From Meconema thalassinum (taxonomy: Eukaryota > Arthropoda > Insecta > Orthoptera > Tettigoniidae), in NCBI GenBank assembly GCA_946902985.2, contig OX336393.1, positions 360,574,779 through 360,638,778 of the forward strand: a stretch of 64,000 nucleotides of DNA, written 5' to 3'. Positions within the stretch are counted from its first letter, which is position 1. Each line of letters starts with the position of its first letter. Of this stretch, positions 41,656 to 52,394 are shown piece after piece. The notes beneath the pieces are model-generated. The model ran no database searches. It worked only from the letters and a program-made list of their open reading frames with translations, and was not told where the DNA came from. Both the position numbers and the translations under genes were made by a program.

Positions 41656-42661
41656 TTTTTTAGCCTACTTTTCACATTTTGGAAAAATGAGGAAAAAGTA
41701 GACTTGTGAGATCGGGCAAATGTGTGTCACTCTGTCTGTCTGTCTGTCTGTCTGTGTGTGTCCCCCCTATCAACTCCTAAACGGCTGCAGAAATCGAAGC
41801 AAAATTTGGTAGGAGTAAAAATCTATGCCTGAATATCTCACGGCCATATTTGAAAATGATATCAGTGCTACCAACTGCTGAAAAATAGCAATTGAAATTT
41901 GAGCTCCATGTTGGATATCTTCGAAGGTATGAATGGGAGCTATTTCAAAATTGGCACACGTATAGATAATAATATTGCAGTATAATTTCCAGGAAGCCAT
42001 ACATGGCAGTGTTGCCAAAATGATTATAAGCCTGCTGATAGGTCCAAATTTTAAATGCATATAACTTCTACACTATCAATTGGATTTCAACTAAATTTCG
42101 TATGTGCTATGTGTACATAAACAGATATGATTGAGCGTATTCTTAAGAGCCACCAGGGCTGCCAACTGGTAATAAATACTCTCAAATTTTTATCCAAATA
42201 CCCATATATCAGAAAGTATGCAAGCCGACAGCTTTAAACTAAGCACACGTATAGTACCTGACATTCAATATTAATTTGGAGTAACTTATATACGTCAGTG
42301 CTACCAACATGTTTCTAAGCCTGCTGATATGTCCAACTTTAAATACATGTAACTTCTATACTACCATTTGGATTTCAACCAAATTTCGTGTGTGCTATGT
42401 GTACCATAACAGATATGACTATGCCGATTCTTAAAGAGTAACCAGGGCTACCAACTGTTAATAAATACTGTCTCTATTTTTGTTACCCTAATATCAATAT
42501 ATCAGAAAGTATGCAAGCCAACAGCTCTAAACTTTACACACATATAGTTCCTGGCACTCTAGATTAATATCGAGTAACTAATATAGGCCTACGCCAGTGC
42601 TGCCAATGTGACTATAAGCCTGATGATAGGTCCAATTTTAAAATGCATGTAACTTCTATAC

Positions 42662-45340
42662 CAGCGGTTCCCAAACTTTTTCTTTCCGTGACCCATTTTA
42701 GCCCATACGTTTTGGCCGCGACCCCCGTTTTAGCGCAGGTGTCTGTGAGGGGGGGGACAAATTGGAGGGATAAAATTACTTTGGAATTTAACTTAAGTGA
42801 CCGGTAGGTTATTCGTTTAAATGTTTATTTATTTACTTTGTTCAGATTTTAAATTTTAATCTTATTCTGATGTTACTGAACTGTTTGATGTTTACTGAGA
42901 AACTTAAATGTAAAATATTATGACACAAAAAATAATATTTGGCGGTTCAATAGTATAATGATATTTAAATAAATGATAGTAATTCTTTTTAGACTACCAG
43001 GGTATTATTTTAAAAACGAAAAGTAGTAGTGCCTATAACCTGCTATTAACTTTTATAAATGCTTTTAAATAGTCACAAAGGAACCTAGTAGCTCGACTGT
43101 CTTGACTTGACTGTAATTGTGACGTTAGTGACGTGTGGATGGAGAAGGGCTCGTATGCGTATGCGTCAACCGCGCTTCAAGCTGCCTGGCTTGTACTGTA
43201 CGTCTCTTGTGTTTTGTTCGCTCGCGTATTGTTTGATTTTGTTCTAACTATGGATAAGTTTGTTAAGCAGGGCCTTCGACTTCTCATGATGATCATGAAC
43301 AGAAGAGGGTAAAGGTGAGAAAGTATAGTGACAGTTATATTAAGTATGGATTTACGGTGCTCGGAAATCGGCCACAGTGTGTTATTTGCAGCGAGTTGTT
43401 ATCGGCCGAGAGTATGAAACCTTCCAAGATGATTCGCCATTTAGAAAGTAAACATCCCAGTTTTAAAGATAAGCCGCAGATTATTTTGAACGTAAGTTAA
43501 CTGCTTTAGATTACCAGAAAAATGCAGTAGTTCAGTTAAGTGGAAATAATATGAGCAAAAGTGCTTTGCTAGCATCGTATCAAGTGGCTTTACGAATAGC
43601 AAAGAAAGGTAAACCACACACGATTGCTGAAGAGCTCATTCTACCTGCTGCTCAGGATATGGTTTCAACTATGATCAGTCCAGATGCAGCTAAGAAGCTT
43701 TCCACCATTCCTCTGTCGAACAACACGGTGGGGAGGCGCATTACCGAGATGGCTCAAGACTTAAAGGATCAGTTGAAAACTAAGTTGCAGAAAAGTGAGT
43801 ACTTTTCCATTCAAGTTGACGAGTCTACGGACGTGTCGATTTTGGCGCAGTTTATGTGCTTTGTTCGTTTTGAGGGTGACGATAGTGTGGAAGAAGACAA
43901 TTTATTTTGCAAACCTTTGCCTGACCACGCAACAGGTGAGGAAATGTTTAAAATGTTCATTTCTGCAACCGATTCGCTTCAAATTGACTTTCAAAAGTGT
44001 ATTTCAATCTGCAGTGATGGTGCCAAAGCAATGACTGGGAAAGACAGCGGTTTCGTGAGACGGATGAAAAATGTCATGCCTAATGCCACTTGGGTTCATT
44101 GTTTTTTGCATCGCCAGGCATTAGCTACCAAGGTCATGCCAACTGAGCTAAAAACAGTGTTGAACGAAACTGTTAAGTTGGTTAATTTTGTAAAAAGCCG
44201 GCCATTACAGTGTCGACTGTTATCACAGTTATGCGAAGAAATGGAGGCACAGTACAAATGCCTCTTGCTTCACACAGAGGCAAGGTGGCTGTCATGAGGG
44301 AAGGTGTTTTCTCGAGTGTTCGCTTTGCGCTCTGAGCTTAAGACATTTTTTCAAGTTGCAAACAAAGACCTTGCCGGTTTTTTGAGTGACAATGAATGGC
44401 TGTTAGAACTTGCTTATTTAGCGGACATATTTCATCATCTGAACGATCTCAACGTTTCCTTGCGGGGAAGAGACAAAACCATACTTTTTGCACAAGACAA
44501 AGTCAATTCGTTTTTAAAGAAATTAGCCACTTGGTCAACCAGGGTTGAGAAGAATACATTTGAAAACTTTGAACTAACAAATGAGCTTATCACATCCCTT
44601 GATCGAAGCGATGAATATTATCCCGACATTGACAACCTGTCCAAACTGGTTACTACTCACTTGCAAGGTCTACAAGAGCAGATCCTCAGCTACATTCCCG
44701 ACGATCAACACACCGATTGGAACTGGGTGCTTAACCACTTCAACGAGCAGGCTGTGAACGAGGCAGACTTAAACCCACTGATTCATGACAAACTCGTCGA
44801 GCTATCCTGTGACATGACTTTGCAACTGTCCTTCAGCACCCAAAATGTTGACAAGTTCTGGCTACAAAGAAGAGCTGAGTATCCAAGCTTAACATCAGTG
44901 GCTCTGAGAATCATCATGCCCTTTGCAACATCCTACCTCTGCGAACTCGGATTTTCTACATTGGTCAACATTAAAACCAAGGCAAGAAATCGACTGGACG
45001 TAGAAGACGACCTTATTGTATGTGTATCTAAAACTAAGCCGAATTTTAAGAAACTTGTTGACAAAAAACAGGCCCATGTTTCTCACTAAAGAAGTCTTTT
45101 TTACTTAGAAATGTATTAACAATTACATATCAAAATTATTAAATGTTTCTGTTTTGTTTTGACAAAATCTGTAAAATATATTGATATTTTGTAAATGTAC
45201 AAAGTTATTTAATTTAAAACTCCCGATGGCCATCTATGTTTAAGTACATAGTTCACCATTATTTGTATACATCTCGCGACCCCTTTCCGAACGGCCCGCG
45301 ACCCCCCTGGGGGTCGCGACCCTCAGTTTGGGAACCGCTG
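42662..45340 (+). mobile_element. hAT-superfamily transposon (Buster/ZBED5-like), 2,679 bp
   Basis: Terminal inverted repeats CAGCGGTTCCCAAAC sit at both ends (42662-42676 and complement at 45326-45340), flanked by perfect 8-bp target duplications TTCTATAC at 42654-42661 and 45341-45348. An 8-bp TSD and CAG(N)GGTTC ends are hAT hallmarks. Subterminal sequence contains repeated CGCGACCCC motifs at both ends, possibly transposase binding sites. One transposase gene on the plus strand fills the interior. The uninterrupted target is present at 40.81 kb in the sister repeat. Confidence 0.95.
43250..45089 (+). pseudogene. hAT transposase (BED finger, ZBED5/FAM200-like), two frameshifts and one stop
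   Basis: ATG at 43250 starts MDKFVKQG, then a shift leads to the BED zinc finger (43315-43500: CVICSELLSAE...HLESKH, C-x2-C...H-x4-H). A one-base loss in the T run near 43484-43488 shifts into 43551-44297, which has the first catalytic region VDESTD, CSDGAKAMTG and the CxxH motif WVHCFLHRQALA. TGA at 44295-44297 follows HTEARWLS, where Arg (CGA) is usual. The rest (44304-45089) reaches the hATC dimerisation region (CELGFSTLVNIKTKARNRL and VEDDL). The protein would excise and reinsert the element; this copy is probably dead, though only lightly damaged. Confidence 0.93.
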
Positions 45341-45724
45341 TTCTATACTAACTAATGGATTTCATTCAAAATTGACACAACAATAGATCATATTATTTCA
45401 GATTATTTCTGACCAATACATGTAAGTCATTGTTGCCAACATGATTTTACACGCACTGTTAGATCCAATGTTTAACTGCATATTACGTCCATGCTAATCA
45501 TTGGACTTTTACCAAATGTTGTATGCCGTACCTTAAGAGATGTAACTAAGAATATATACAGTCACCAGGGCTGCCAAATGTAGTACTCTATTAGGCTGCA
45601 TTTTGCCAGGAATACATTATTTCGAACTAATTAGTAATTTCGATATTACCAACTTAATTTCGTCATTATTCTAGATAGATCCATATATATTAATAATTGG
45701 CATGAATCTTAAATCTTAAGAAAA

Positions 45725-45955
45725 ACAAGATGTTCAGTAAAGAACATATAGCCTACTTTCTCCTAAATGTATGAGTATAGTTATAACTCGTTGTTATTAT
45801 CAAAGAGTATAATAGAACTATTCTTTGTTGAAGACCTTAGGAACGATTTACCTCTACCAAACGCCACAACCTAGATAAAAACTGCTACCATCATTGAAGA
45901 AAGAAAGATAAGAAGTATATCAAGAATGTTATGGATCTGGAGACATAATCGACCG
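45725..45955. repeat. Degenerate end of a G-type element
   Basis: AAAACAAGATGTTCAGTAAAGAACATATAGCCTAC resembles the G1 start (AACAAGTAGTTCCGTGAAGAAC then AGCCT). The remainder is AT-rich. The first 20 bases of this match are AAAACAAGATGTTCAGTAAA. Confidence 0.4.
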
Positions 45956-45957
45956 GA

Positions 45958-46197
45958 CTGGCGGCGTGGCTCAGCGGTAACGTTCTCGCTTGCTGGGCCC
46001 TAGGTTGCAGGTTCGTATCCTGGCGCAGTCAGCTGGCATTTGAGGGTGCACAAATGCGAGGGAGCCGTGTCAGTACATTTACTGGCACGTTAAAGATCCC
46101 CTTCGGGACAAAATTCCGGCACCCCGGTGTCTCTAAAATCAGCAGTAGTTAAAAGGGATGTAAAACCAATAACATTATTATTATTATTATTATTACG
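45958..46197 (+). mobile_element. tRNA-derived SINE (family A), plus strand, (ATT)n-tailed
   Basis: The head GGCGGCGTGGCTCAGCGG gives box A; box B is GCAGGTTCGTATCC. The body contains GGGTGCACAAATGCGAGG, TTACTGGCACGTTAAAGATC and CCCCTTCGGG. The tail is (ATT)n at about 46177-46193. Minus copies lie at 59.86-60.11 and 60.33-60.60 kb and a tail fragment at 25.78 kb. Confidence 0.88.
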
Positions 46198-46344
46198 ACC
46201 TGCCGTGGGCAACATCCAACTTTGAGTTGAGGCATGTCTTTACACGTCTGGTTGTGCATGGCTTTCACAACCCTAATTGAATTAAAAAATCTTTCCATGA
46301 CCCTACAGAGACGTGTGTATACAAACTATGTGGATATTTTCGAT

Positions 46345-46515
46345 AATATAATCCTAACAGAGCGAGTGCATTCTAGCGGCCAGAAGAAGAAACTTTTCAA
46401 TAAAATCTGGAAGTTACCTTTTTGGCAGCTAGATGTCTCCTGTAAATCTGCTGGCGAATTATGTTTTAATTAAATATATATTTTACACCATAATGTGCAC
46501 AATATAACGCTTAAT
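46345..46515. repeat. 171-bp direct duplication, first copy
   Basis: AATATAATCC at 46345 through AACGCTTAAT at 46515. The second copy lies exactly 348 bases downstream with no indels and about three substitutions (TCTCCTGT versus TCCCGAGT). Confidence 0.92.
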
Positions 46516-46692
46516 AACATTTTCAAGTAACGCAAAATAGGCTGTTACAAACCCTTTAAAATAAAAAGTTAAAATGTATCGTAGTATCATCTTGTCATTC
46601 TTCAAATTCGATGCGCATAGAATGATAATGGTATAGTAATCAATGGATCCCCACGTAGACTAGTCGTGACATCTATTGGTGAAATATCGAAC

Positions 46693-46863
46693 AATATAAT
46701 CCTAACAGAGCGAGTGCATTCTAGCGGCCAGAAGAAGAAACTTTTCAATAAAATCTGGAAGTTACCTTTTTGGCAGCTAGATGTCCCGAGTAAATCTGCT
46801 GGCGAATTATGTTTTAATTAAATATATATTTTACACCATAATGTGCACAATATAACGCTTAAT
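46693..46863. repeat. 171-bp direct duplication, second copy
   Basis: Same as 46345-46515. The intervening 177 bases contain a block shared with 28.05-28.14 kb (AGGCTGTTACAAAC, AAATGTATCGTA, AAATTCGATGCG). Confidence 0.92.
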
Positions 46864-46924
46864 TTTAAAACATCTGAGTCATTAAAAAACAATAAACGTA
46901 TAACATTTCAAGCAAAAAAACTAG

Positions 46925-46998
46925 CTTTGATCGGGTTTGAACCATAGGCATTTGAGCGAAAGGCTAACGCTCTACCACTGAGCTAATTGTGTCAACGA
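46925..46998 (-). pseudogene. tRNA-like sequence (pseudo-tRNA or SINE head)
   Basis: On the minus strand it reads TTAGCTCAGTGGTAGAGC (very good A box/D arm) and GGTTCAAACCCGATC (very good B box/T arm) at correct spacing. The acceptor strands (ACACAAT / ATCAAAGC side) and the anticodon stem pair poorly. No isotype can be assigned with confidence. It is probably a tRNA pseudogene or a headless SINE start; there is no obvious family body next to it. Confidence 0.6.
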
Positions 46999-47164
46999 AT
47001 ATCGTTCTATATAAAATGACTTACATAGAACTTGTTAGCAAATAATGATTTATACTAAACGATTTCATCACTGGAGTATATTATTTATATATAAAGCATT
47101 TCATACAAAGTTTATTTATTTTTTATCAGTACGCTATATTGCATGCAATACTCAAATTAGTGAA

Positions 47165-47865
47165 ATATAAGTCCGGCACAAGATATCCGCTGCCATCTTG
47201 TCTTATTACTGAATCAGTTCAGGTTTTTAAAATCACGTCTGCACTATAGTATTACAAAATTAACTTTTAATTTCGAACGTGCCTCTTCCTTTAGAACAGT
47301 TAAAACGATTCTCAGCTCGATAATCGGAACTGGTGGGTCCCATGATATGGATTATAAAGTTTGCATAATTCGCACGGCCGCCATCCTGAAATGGTATGGC
47401 GGACGACCTTGTAATTTGGTCACAAGACGCATCCTATACGAAGGTATGTTGTTACCAAATTTGGTAGAGATCGGATGATTTGGTTAGTCGTTATTTGATT
47501 TTACGTTTTGAACGTTTGAGTGGCCGCCATTAAGTTTTAGTAAAGATGGCGGCGATATAAAACATGACACTGAGGTTTCCTTTGCTAGTGCTACCTTTGT
47601 ACCAAATTTCGTTCAATTTGCATTCACCGTGTTCGAATTGATAGGGGGGGACAGACATTCAGAGTACACACACTCACACACACAGACACACACACACACA
47701 TACACACACACACACAGACTCACACACACACATACACACACACAGACAGACACACTTTTTTCGCCCTGTGTTGATCTCATAAGTCTACTTTCATTTTTTG
47801 CAAAAATCGAAAGTAGGCTAATAGGCTCTTTAGTTCGTCACGGAACTTCTTGTTACTTTTAGATT
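47165..47865. repeat. G-type non-autonomous element with a long (CA)n tract
   Basis: Contains CGCACGGCCGCCATCCTG and GGCCGCCATTAAG blocks, a (CA)n region at 47665-47755, TTGATCTCATAAGTCTACTTT and the end AGTTCGTCACGGAACTTCTT. That end is the complement of the G1 start. The 77-codon ORF through the CA tract is microsatellite translation. Confidence 0.7.
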
Positions 47866-47869
47866 TAAT

Positions 47870-48365
47870 CATCACCATATCATTAGAGGTAATGCCCTAG
47901 TTGTTTTGCCCCATAAAACAACAAGCACCACCACCATACCTAATTATAGGTTCGAGGAAATTGTACTGGAAATACTTGTTTGAATTTCCTCAAGGCTTGG
48001 TAATCCTCTTGATGCCTGGCCAGAATATTAGAGGTTTTTCTATAACTCCCGAAAACAACAATGGTTCGTTTTGAAGATCCGCCGAGATTTCTCGGTTTCT
48101 TTGTCAGTGAACATGTTTGTCTAACATATGATCGCTAACATCAAGGAGATATGTGTACGATTCACTTTCTCAGGAATCAACTGAGGGGCAAAGGGAATTC
48201 CAATAATCGTGCAGCAGCCCTTGAAATTTGATATGTATTCAGTGGAACAAGTACTCTCGGAATTCACTTAAGCATTCCAATGTCGCGTCAGTATGGGAAC
48301 GTGAAGCACTCACCTGGATACTAGGAAACTATATAACCCACTCAAGTACAGCTTCAACATAATTG
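47870..48365. other. Spacer, nothing recognised
   Basis: Mixed composition, no motif or repeat noticed. Confidence 0.4.
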
Positions 48366-48706
48366 CAGTAAATCCCCGCTAATACGTTCTTCAAGGGACT
48401 GTGGTTTAAACGCGTAATAAGCGGGACAAAGTTATAGACGGGAAATGGTTTGTAAGGTGGGTAAACAATTTGGACATAATAATTCAGTATTGTCAAGTAT
48501 TTTATTATTGCTGTATTTTATCTTACTGTATTATTATTATTATTATTATTATTACTATATTATTTTATATTAATAGGAAATTAACCATATTTAATTCGGT
48601 CCTAATTGACAACTAATTAAATTAAATACCAATTGACTGTTAGTAGATTACTTTCAATGCCATTTTTATTTAATTTATTGTATTCTTATTAATAAGCCAT
48701 CTCAAT

Positions 48707-50028
48707 TATAAGGTGCGTTCAAAACGTAACGAGCCGGAGGCTGGAATGCGCAAACCGGTGACGACATCGGCTATCGTGGCGTGTGTAACGAGGTGTGGTC
48801 CCGACCAGAGCGTGGAAGGTCACAGCCCGTCGCTAGTGGGCACGCGTGCTCGTCACGTGGCGATACAGAGCGAGCAGCAGCATGCATCAATCGTCCAACG
48901 CTGCCAGTCGCATTGCAAACAGTGACAGGGAGGCGTCAAATGAAGAGCAAAGAAGTGTTGTTCGGTTTCTGACTGAGGAAGGAGTCATCGCCGAATGACA
49001 CAAGGGTACGACGAACACTGCATGTCCCTTGCAAGGGTCAAGGCGTGGCACAAGCGCTTCAGGGAAGGACGGGCGTCGTTAGCCGAGGATGCCTGGTCTG
49101 GGGCACCCCCATGCATTACCGATGACAACGTCCAGCTGGTTGATGCACTCACTACCTAGGACCGCCGAGTGACAGTGAACGCCATAGTCGCCGTGGTCGG
49201 ATTGAGCGTCGGAAGTGTGCACACCATCATGAAGGAACGACTGCTCTTGCGCAAAGTGTGTGCCCAATGGGTGCCCCACAGTCTTCAACCACACCAGGAA
49301 GTATGTCGAATGGCCCACTGTCTTGATCACCTGCAGCACTATGCGAGGGAAGGGAATGGTTTCCTGGCACGAGTGGTGGCTGGAGATGAGTCATGGTGTA
49401 ATCACTTCGAACCAGAATCCAAACGACAAAGCTCAAGTGGAAGCATCATGGGTCACCACCACTAAAAATAGGCAAGGCCATCCACACGAGTGCAGGAAAG
49501 GTAATGCTGAGTCGCTGACGTCCTTCCTTAACCAAGATGGCCCCCTTCTGATACAGTTCATGCCGCACGGGTCAACAGTGAATGCCCAGCGTTACTCGCA
49601 AACCTTCACCACCCTTCGCAAGCGATCAAAACAAATCGACCAGGCAATTTCACCCGTGGGGTCATTCTGCTCTACGACAATGCACGACCTCATACGGCCA
49701 ACACAGTCGCTTCACTCCTGCAGAAATTCAAATGGGAGGTTCTCGGCCATCCTCCATACAGTTCAGACCTCTTTCTCTGTGATTACGCCATGTTTGGTCC
49801 CCTGAAAAGGGCTCAGCGGGGCCAACGATTCACCTCGGACGCCGAAGTCCAGCTGTACGTCCGGAACTGGTTCACATCGCATCGCAGGGAATTTTATGAG
49901 ACAGCCTTTCACCGTCGCGTGTCACAATGGGACAAGTGCTTCAACAGCCAGGGCCAATACTTCTAACATACAGGTACTGGTTTCTGTAATTATGCCTCCA
50001 GCTCGTTACTTTTTGAACGCACCTTATA
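48707..50028 (+). mobile_element. Mariner-family transposon, copy 2 (1,322 bp)
   Basis: The ends TATAAGGTGCGTTCAAAA and (complement) TATAAGGTGCGTTCAAAA extend as about 33-bp inverted repeats with few mismatches (through GTAACGAGC and GGAGGC). TA duplication at both sides. Same length as copy 1 but on the opposite strand, and its inverted repeats are better preserved. Confidence 0.93.
48882..49966 (+). pseudogene. Mariner transposase, copy 2, frameshifted
   Basis: ATG at 48882 to TAA at 49964-49966, 1,085 bases, which is not a multiple of three. Copy 1 has 1,104. Recognisable pieces: a broken HTH region (stop soon after GVIAE), VTVNAIV and SVHTIMKERLLLRKVCAQWVP, VVAGDESWCNHFEPESKRQ (first catalytic Asp), and, in another frame, HDNARPHT- and HPP-SDL-like sequence equivalents. 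An in-frame TAG interrupts near 49160. More decayed than copy 1 in the gene, though its ends are better. Confidence 0.88.
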
Positions 50029-50399
50029 CATTATTTGTTACAATTAATAGGGGATTTTCCCTATATTTTGGACATGAAAAAAGTGCTGTAGGCAGGATTT
50101 AGAAGCTTTATAATAGGGTAAAGTTATACGGTATTATATACGAACCGTACAGGGTCCTTATAAAAAGAGCCTAATAAACGGGATAGGGCATAGAGAGGGC
50201 ACGTAACAACGGGGTTTTACTGTATACTGTTTTTGTCACAAACCATGATACTTTAAATATCGGTACAGGCAAACATTTGAATCGTTAGAAATAAGATATT
50301 TTTTATATTTTTCATGACCGTTGGAATTATACGGTTTTCAGCTATTATGTCGTGCATGCGTGAAATCATCCAGAAAGTGAAAATGTCTGGAGCAACCAA

Positions 50400-50645
50400 A
50401 ACTCAAATCTTGGACCTATGGTTGGTTGGTTCCTCAGCTTAGGGGCTACGACAACGCGGTCATGGTCGAACATCCATTCCTCTCGATTTTCCTCAATCCC
50501 ACCCGGTCCTCCAAGGGACCCAAAAATAAGTTCCTCAACTCCGCTCAGGCTTTGACAAGGGGCCGGCAAAGGTGTTATCCCCAATGACGTAAACAAATGG
50601 CATAACCCTCCTGCTCGCATGCCAAGGGCCAGGTCTAACACCTTA
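50400..50645 (-). repeat. Dispersed repeat (SINE B-related), left member of an inverted pair
   Basis: GGTTGGTTCCTCAGCTTAGG, CCCACCCGGTCCTCCAAGG, CCAATGACGTAAACAAATGG and GGCATAACCCTCCTGC. The complement of these blocks, in reverse order, occurs at 51215-51400. Confidence 0.8.
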
Positions 50646-50971
50646 TGCAGTGCATGAGTGAATTCTTGAATGCAGCTGATTTTTCCGTTCTAGGCTGGAA
50701 AACAGTATTTTCAGCATCAGCTTATATCGAAAGTATTCTTTTAGGTTCAAATTATACACCTATTATTATCTAAATTTAATTTATTAATGTCTGACGAGGT
50801 CAAAAAACACACAAACATTTAATTATGCACATGTTAAAAACAATGTATAACATTTGTAGAAAAAAATAGAAAACTTGGCAGTCTTATTTAAAAGAATATT
50901 ATGATTAATTTTAAATCACTTGTATCTTCTGCCATATAAGTTATAATGTGCCGAACACTTTATACCTGATG

Positions 50972-51084
50972 TAACGAATGAGCGGACTTGACATCAGAGC
51001 GGTTGACCGATGGCACAACAATGTCTTGCGAACACCACCACGCCATCGGTCAAACGCTCTGAAGTCAAGTCCGTTCATTCGTTA
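50972..51084. repeat. Near-perfect foldback: 43-bp arms, 27-bp loop
   Basis: The arm TAACGAATGAGCGGACTTGA... (50972-51014) pairs with 51042-51084, with three mismatches in 43. Loop 51015-51041. No direct target duplication was evident. It sits between the two members of the inverted repeat pair. Confidence 0.92.
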
Positions 51085-51209
51085 AATAAGATGTAAACAT
51101 AATACATAAAGAGCTAGATATTAATCACTGTTGTTAAATAAAAATATGGGCAGGAAATTTAATAAAATAAGAAAAATCAGTATCTTAAAATCACATAAAT
51201 CTTTACTTC

Positions 51210-51500
51210 ATTTCAAACTATAACCCCGGCCCTTGGTATGCGACCAGGAGGGTTATGACATTATTTTGTTTACGTCATTGGGAAAAAGCCTGGGCGGAGT
51301 CGAGGAACTTATTTCTGGGTCCCTTGGAGGACCGGGTGGAATTGAGGTAACCTGACTGGAATTCCCGGGTGGAATTGATGCCCGCCCGCGGTCATGTAGC
51401 CCCGTGTACTTGGGGTGTGTGTAGAATCTGTCTTATAACCGGTGTTAATTGTGATGACTGTATTAGTGTGTGTTATCTGTTTTTAATTCAAGTAATGGCT
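51210..51500 (+). repeat. Dispersed repeat (SINE B-related), right member of the inverted pair
   Basis: CGGCCCTTGGTATGCGACCA, GGAGGGTTATGACATTATTT, GGGTCCCTTGGAGGACCGGG, then GGTCATGTAGCCCCGTGTAC and GGGTGTGTGTAGAATCTGTC, as at 52.17 kb. Confidence 0.75.
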
Positions 51501-51509
51501 GCATCCATT

Positions 51510-51930
51510 CGATTCTCAAGTAGTTCCAACTTTTGCTACCAAACGCCACCGTCAACGACCAACTAGTTCTGAACTTGGTTACTAGATGCCACCACAGTCA
51601 ACTCGTGGCGACGAACGTTGGAACCTAAGAGCGTCAGTCAAATCTAACCGATAATTTAGCTTCACACAAGTGTAAATAGTGGAAAATTCTTTATCATGCC
51701 ATAATTCTATGACATGGGACCCCCAGCTTTACTTCTCCTCCAAAGGAAGGCATACTGACGGATTTTTAACGCTCTTGAAAAATCCGACGACTTCGGCCGG
51801 GCATAGAAGCTCAGCAAGCTACAGACTACGTCACCGAAGCCGCCTTGGACCTATGGATAAACAGCCCGATGCGATTCGGAAGCAAGGATTTTTTGAATGG
51901 TCTATTTCCCCTCCCTGCTTGTAATCATAA
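51510..51930 (-). mobile_element. SINE family F copy, minus strand
   Basis: GTAGTTCCAACTTTTGCTAC, a (T)GGCGACGAACGTTGGAACC block, ATGGGACCCCCAGCTTTAC, AAGGCATACTGACGGATTTT and CCGACGACTTCGGCCGGGC. Order as in the copy at 52.39-52.68 kb. Confidence 0.65.
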
Positions 51931-52134
51931 CAAAACAACATTAGTCTACAACACAGCGCACACGATCAGTGACATTAAGTGGGAGTACATTTTATTCCTC
52001 TCCAGACCTTGTGATTTGCATTGAGTGCGTCGCAAAAGCTTCAGATCTCCCTGCCATTTGTATGAGGGTGGGATCATCTGTCTTTCACTGCCACTCACTA
52101 CACCTTGGTGAAAAGATTCATGTACGAGATTAGA

Positions 52135-52270
52135 TGGTTGGTTCCTCGGTTTAGGGGCTGCGACAACACGGTCATGTAGCCCCGTGTACATTGGGTGTGT
52201 TTAGAATCTGACGGATAACCGGTGTTGTGATGGCTGTATTAGTGTGTGTTATCTGTTATTCAGGTTATTT
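52135..52270 (+). mobile_element. SINE family B 3' end
   Basis: TTGGTTCCTCGGTTTAGGGG, CACGGTCATGTAGCCCCGTG and GGATAACCGGTGTTGTGATG; matches 51.37-51.48 kb and, inverted, 38.2 kb. Confidence 0.6.
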
Positions 52271-52394
52271 ATGTATTTATTTATATATCGTATGGCTTTT
52301 AGTGCCGGGAGTGTCCGAGTACATGTTCGGCTCGCCTGAGTCTGTAGCAGCTTCCAGCGGACACCCGTCTTAGGGTGAGCTACAAGTTCCGTTC

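Larger units (their letters stand above)
41658..45725. repeat. Non-autonomous dispersed element G2, copy 2, interrupted by a hAT element
   Basis: TTTTAGCCTACTTTTCACAT through TTAATAATTGGCATGAATCT, in the same order as copy 1. Without the hAT insertion and its extra 8-bp target copy, the length is about 1.38 kb, close to copy 1. The hAT landed in the unit TAACTTCTATAC TAACTAATGG, which is uninterrupted in copy 1 near 40808-40827. Confidence 0.85.
48366..50222. mobile_element. Pogo/Tigger-like MITE interrupted by mariner copy 2
   Basis: The left end CAGTAAATCCCCGCTAATAC and the complement of the right end CAGTAAAACCCCGTTGTTAC are imperfect inverted repeats beginning CAGTAAA, typical of pogo/Tigger. 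A TA follows the right end at 50223-50224; the matching left dinucleotide is TG, perhaps mutated. Without the 1,322-bp mariner the element is about 0.53 kb. It has an (ATT)n tract near 48530-48556. No pogo transposase. Confidence 0.6.

Noticed and set aside
45125..45240. Poly(A)-signal region as a separate gene end
   Set aside because: It is the 3' non-coding part of the hAT element, inside its terminal repeats.
46925..46998. Functional tRNA gene
   Set aside because: Good A and B boxes but acceptor and anticodon stems do not pair well; kept as tRNA-like pseudogene.
47629..47862. 77-codon ORF rich in His/Thr
   Set aside because: Translation of the (CA)n microsatellite.
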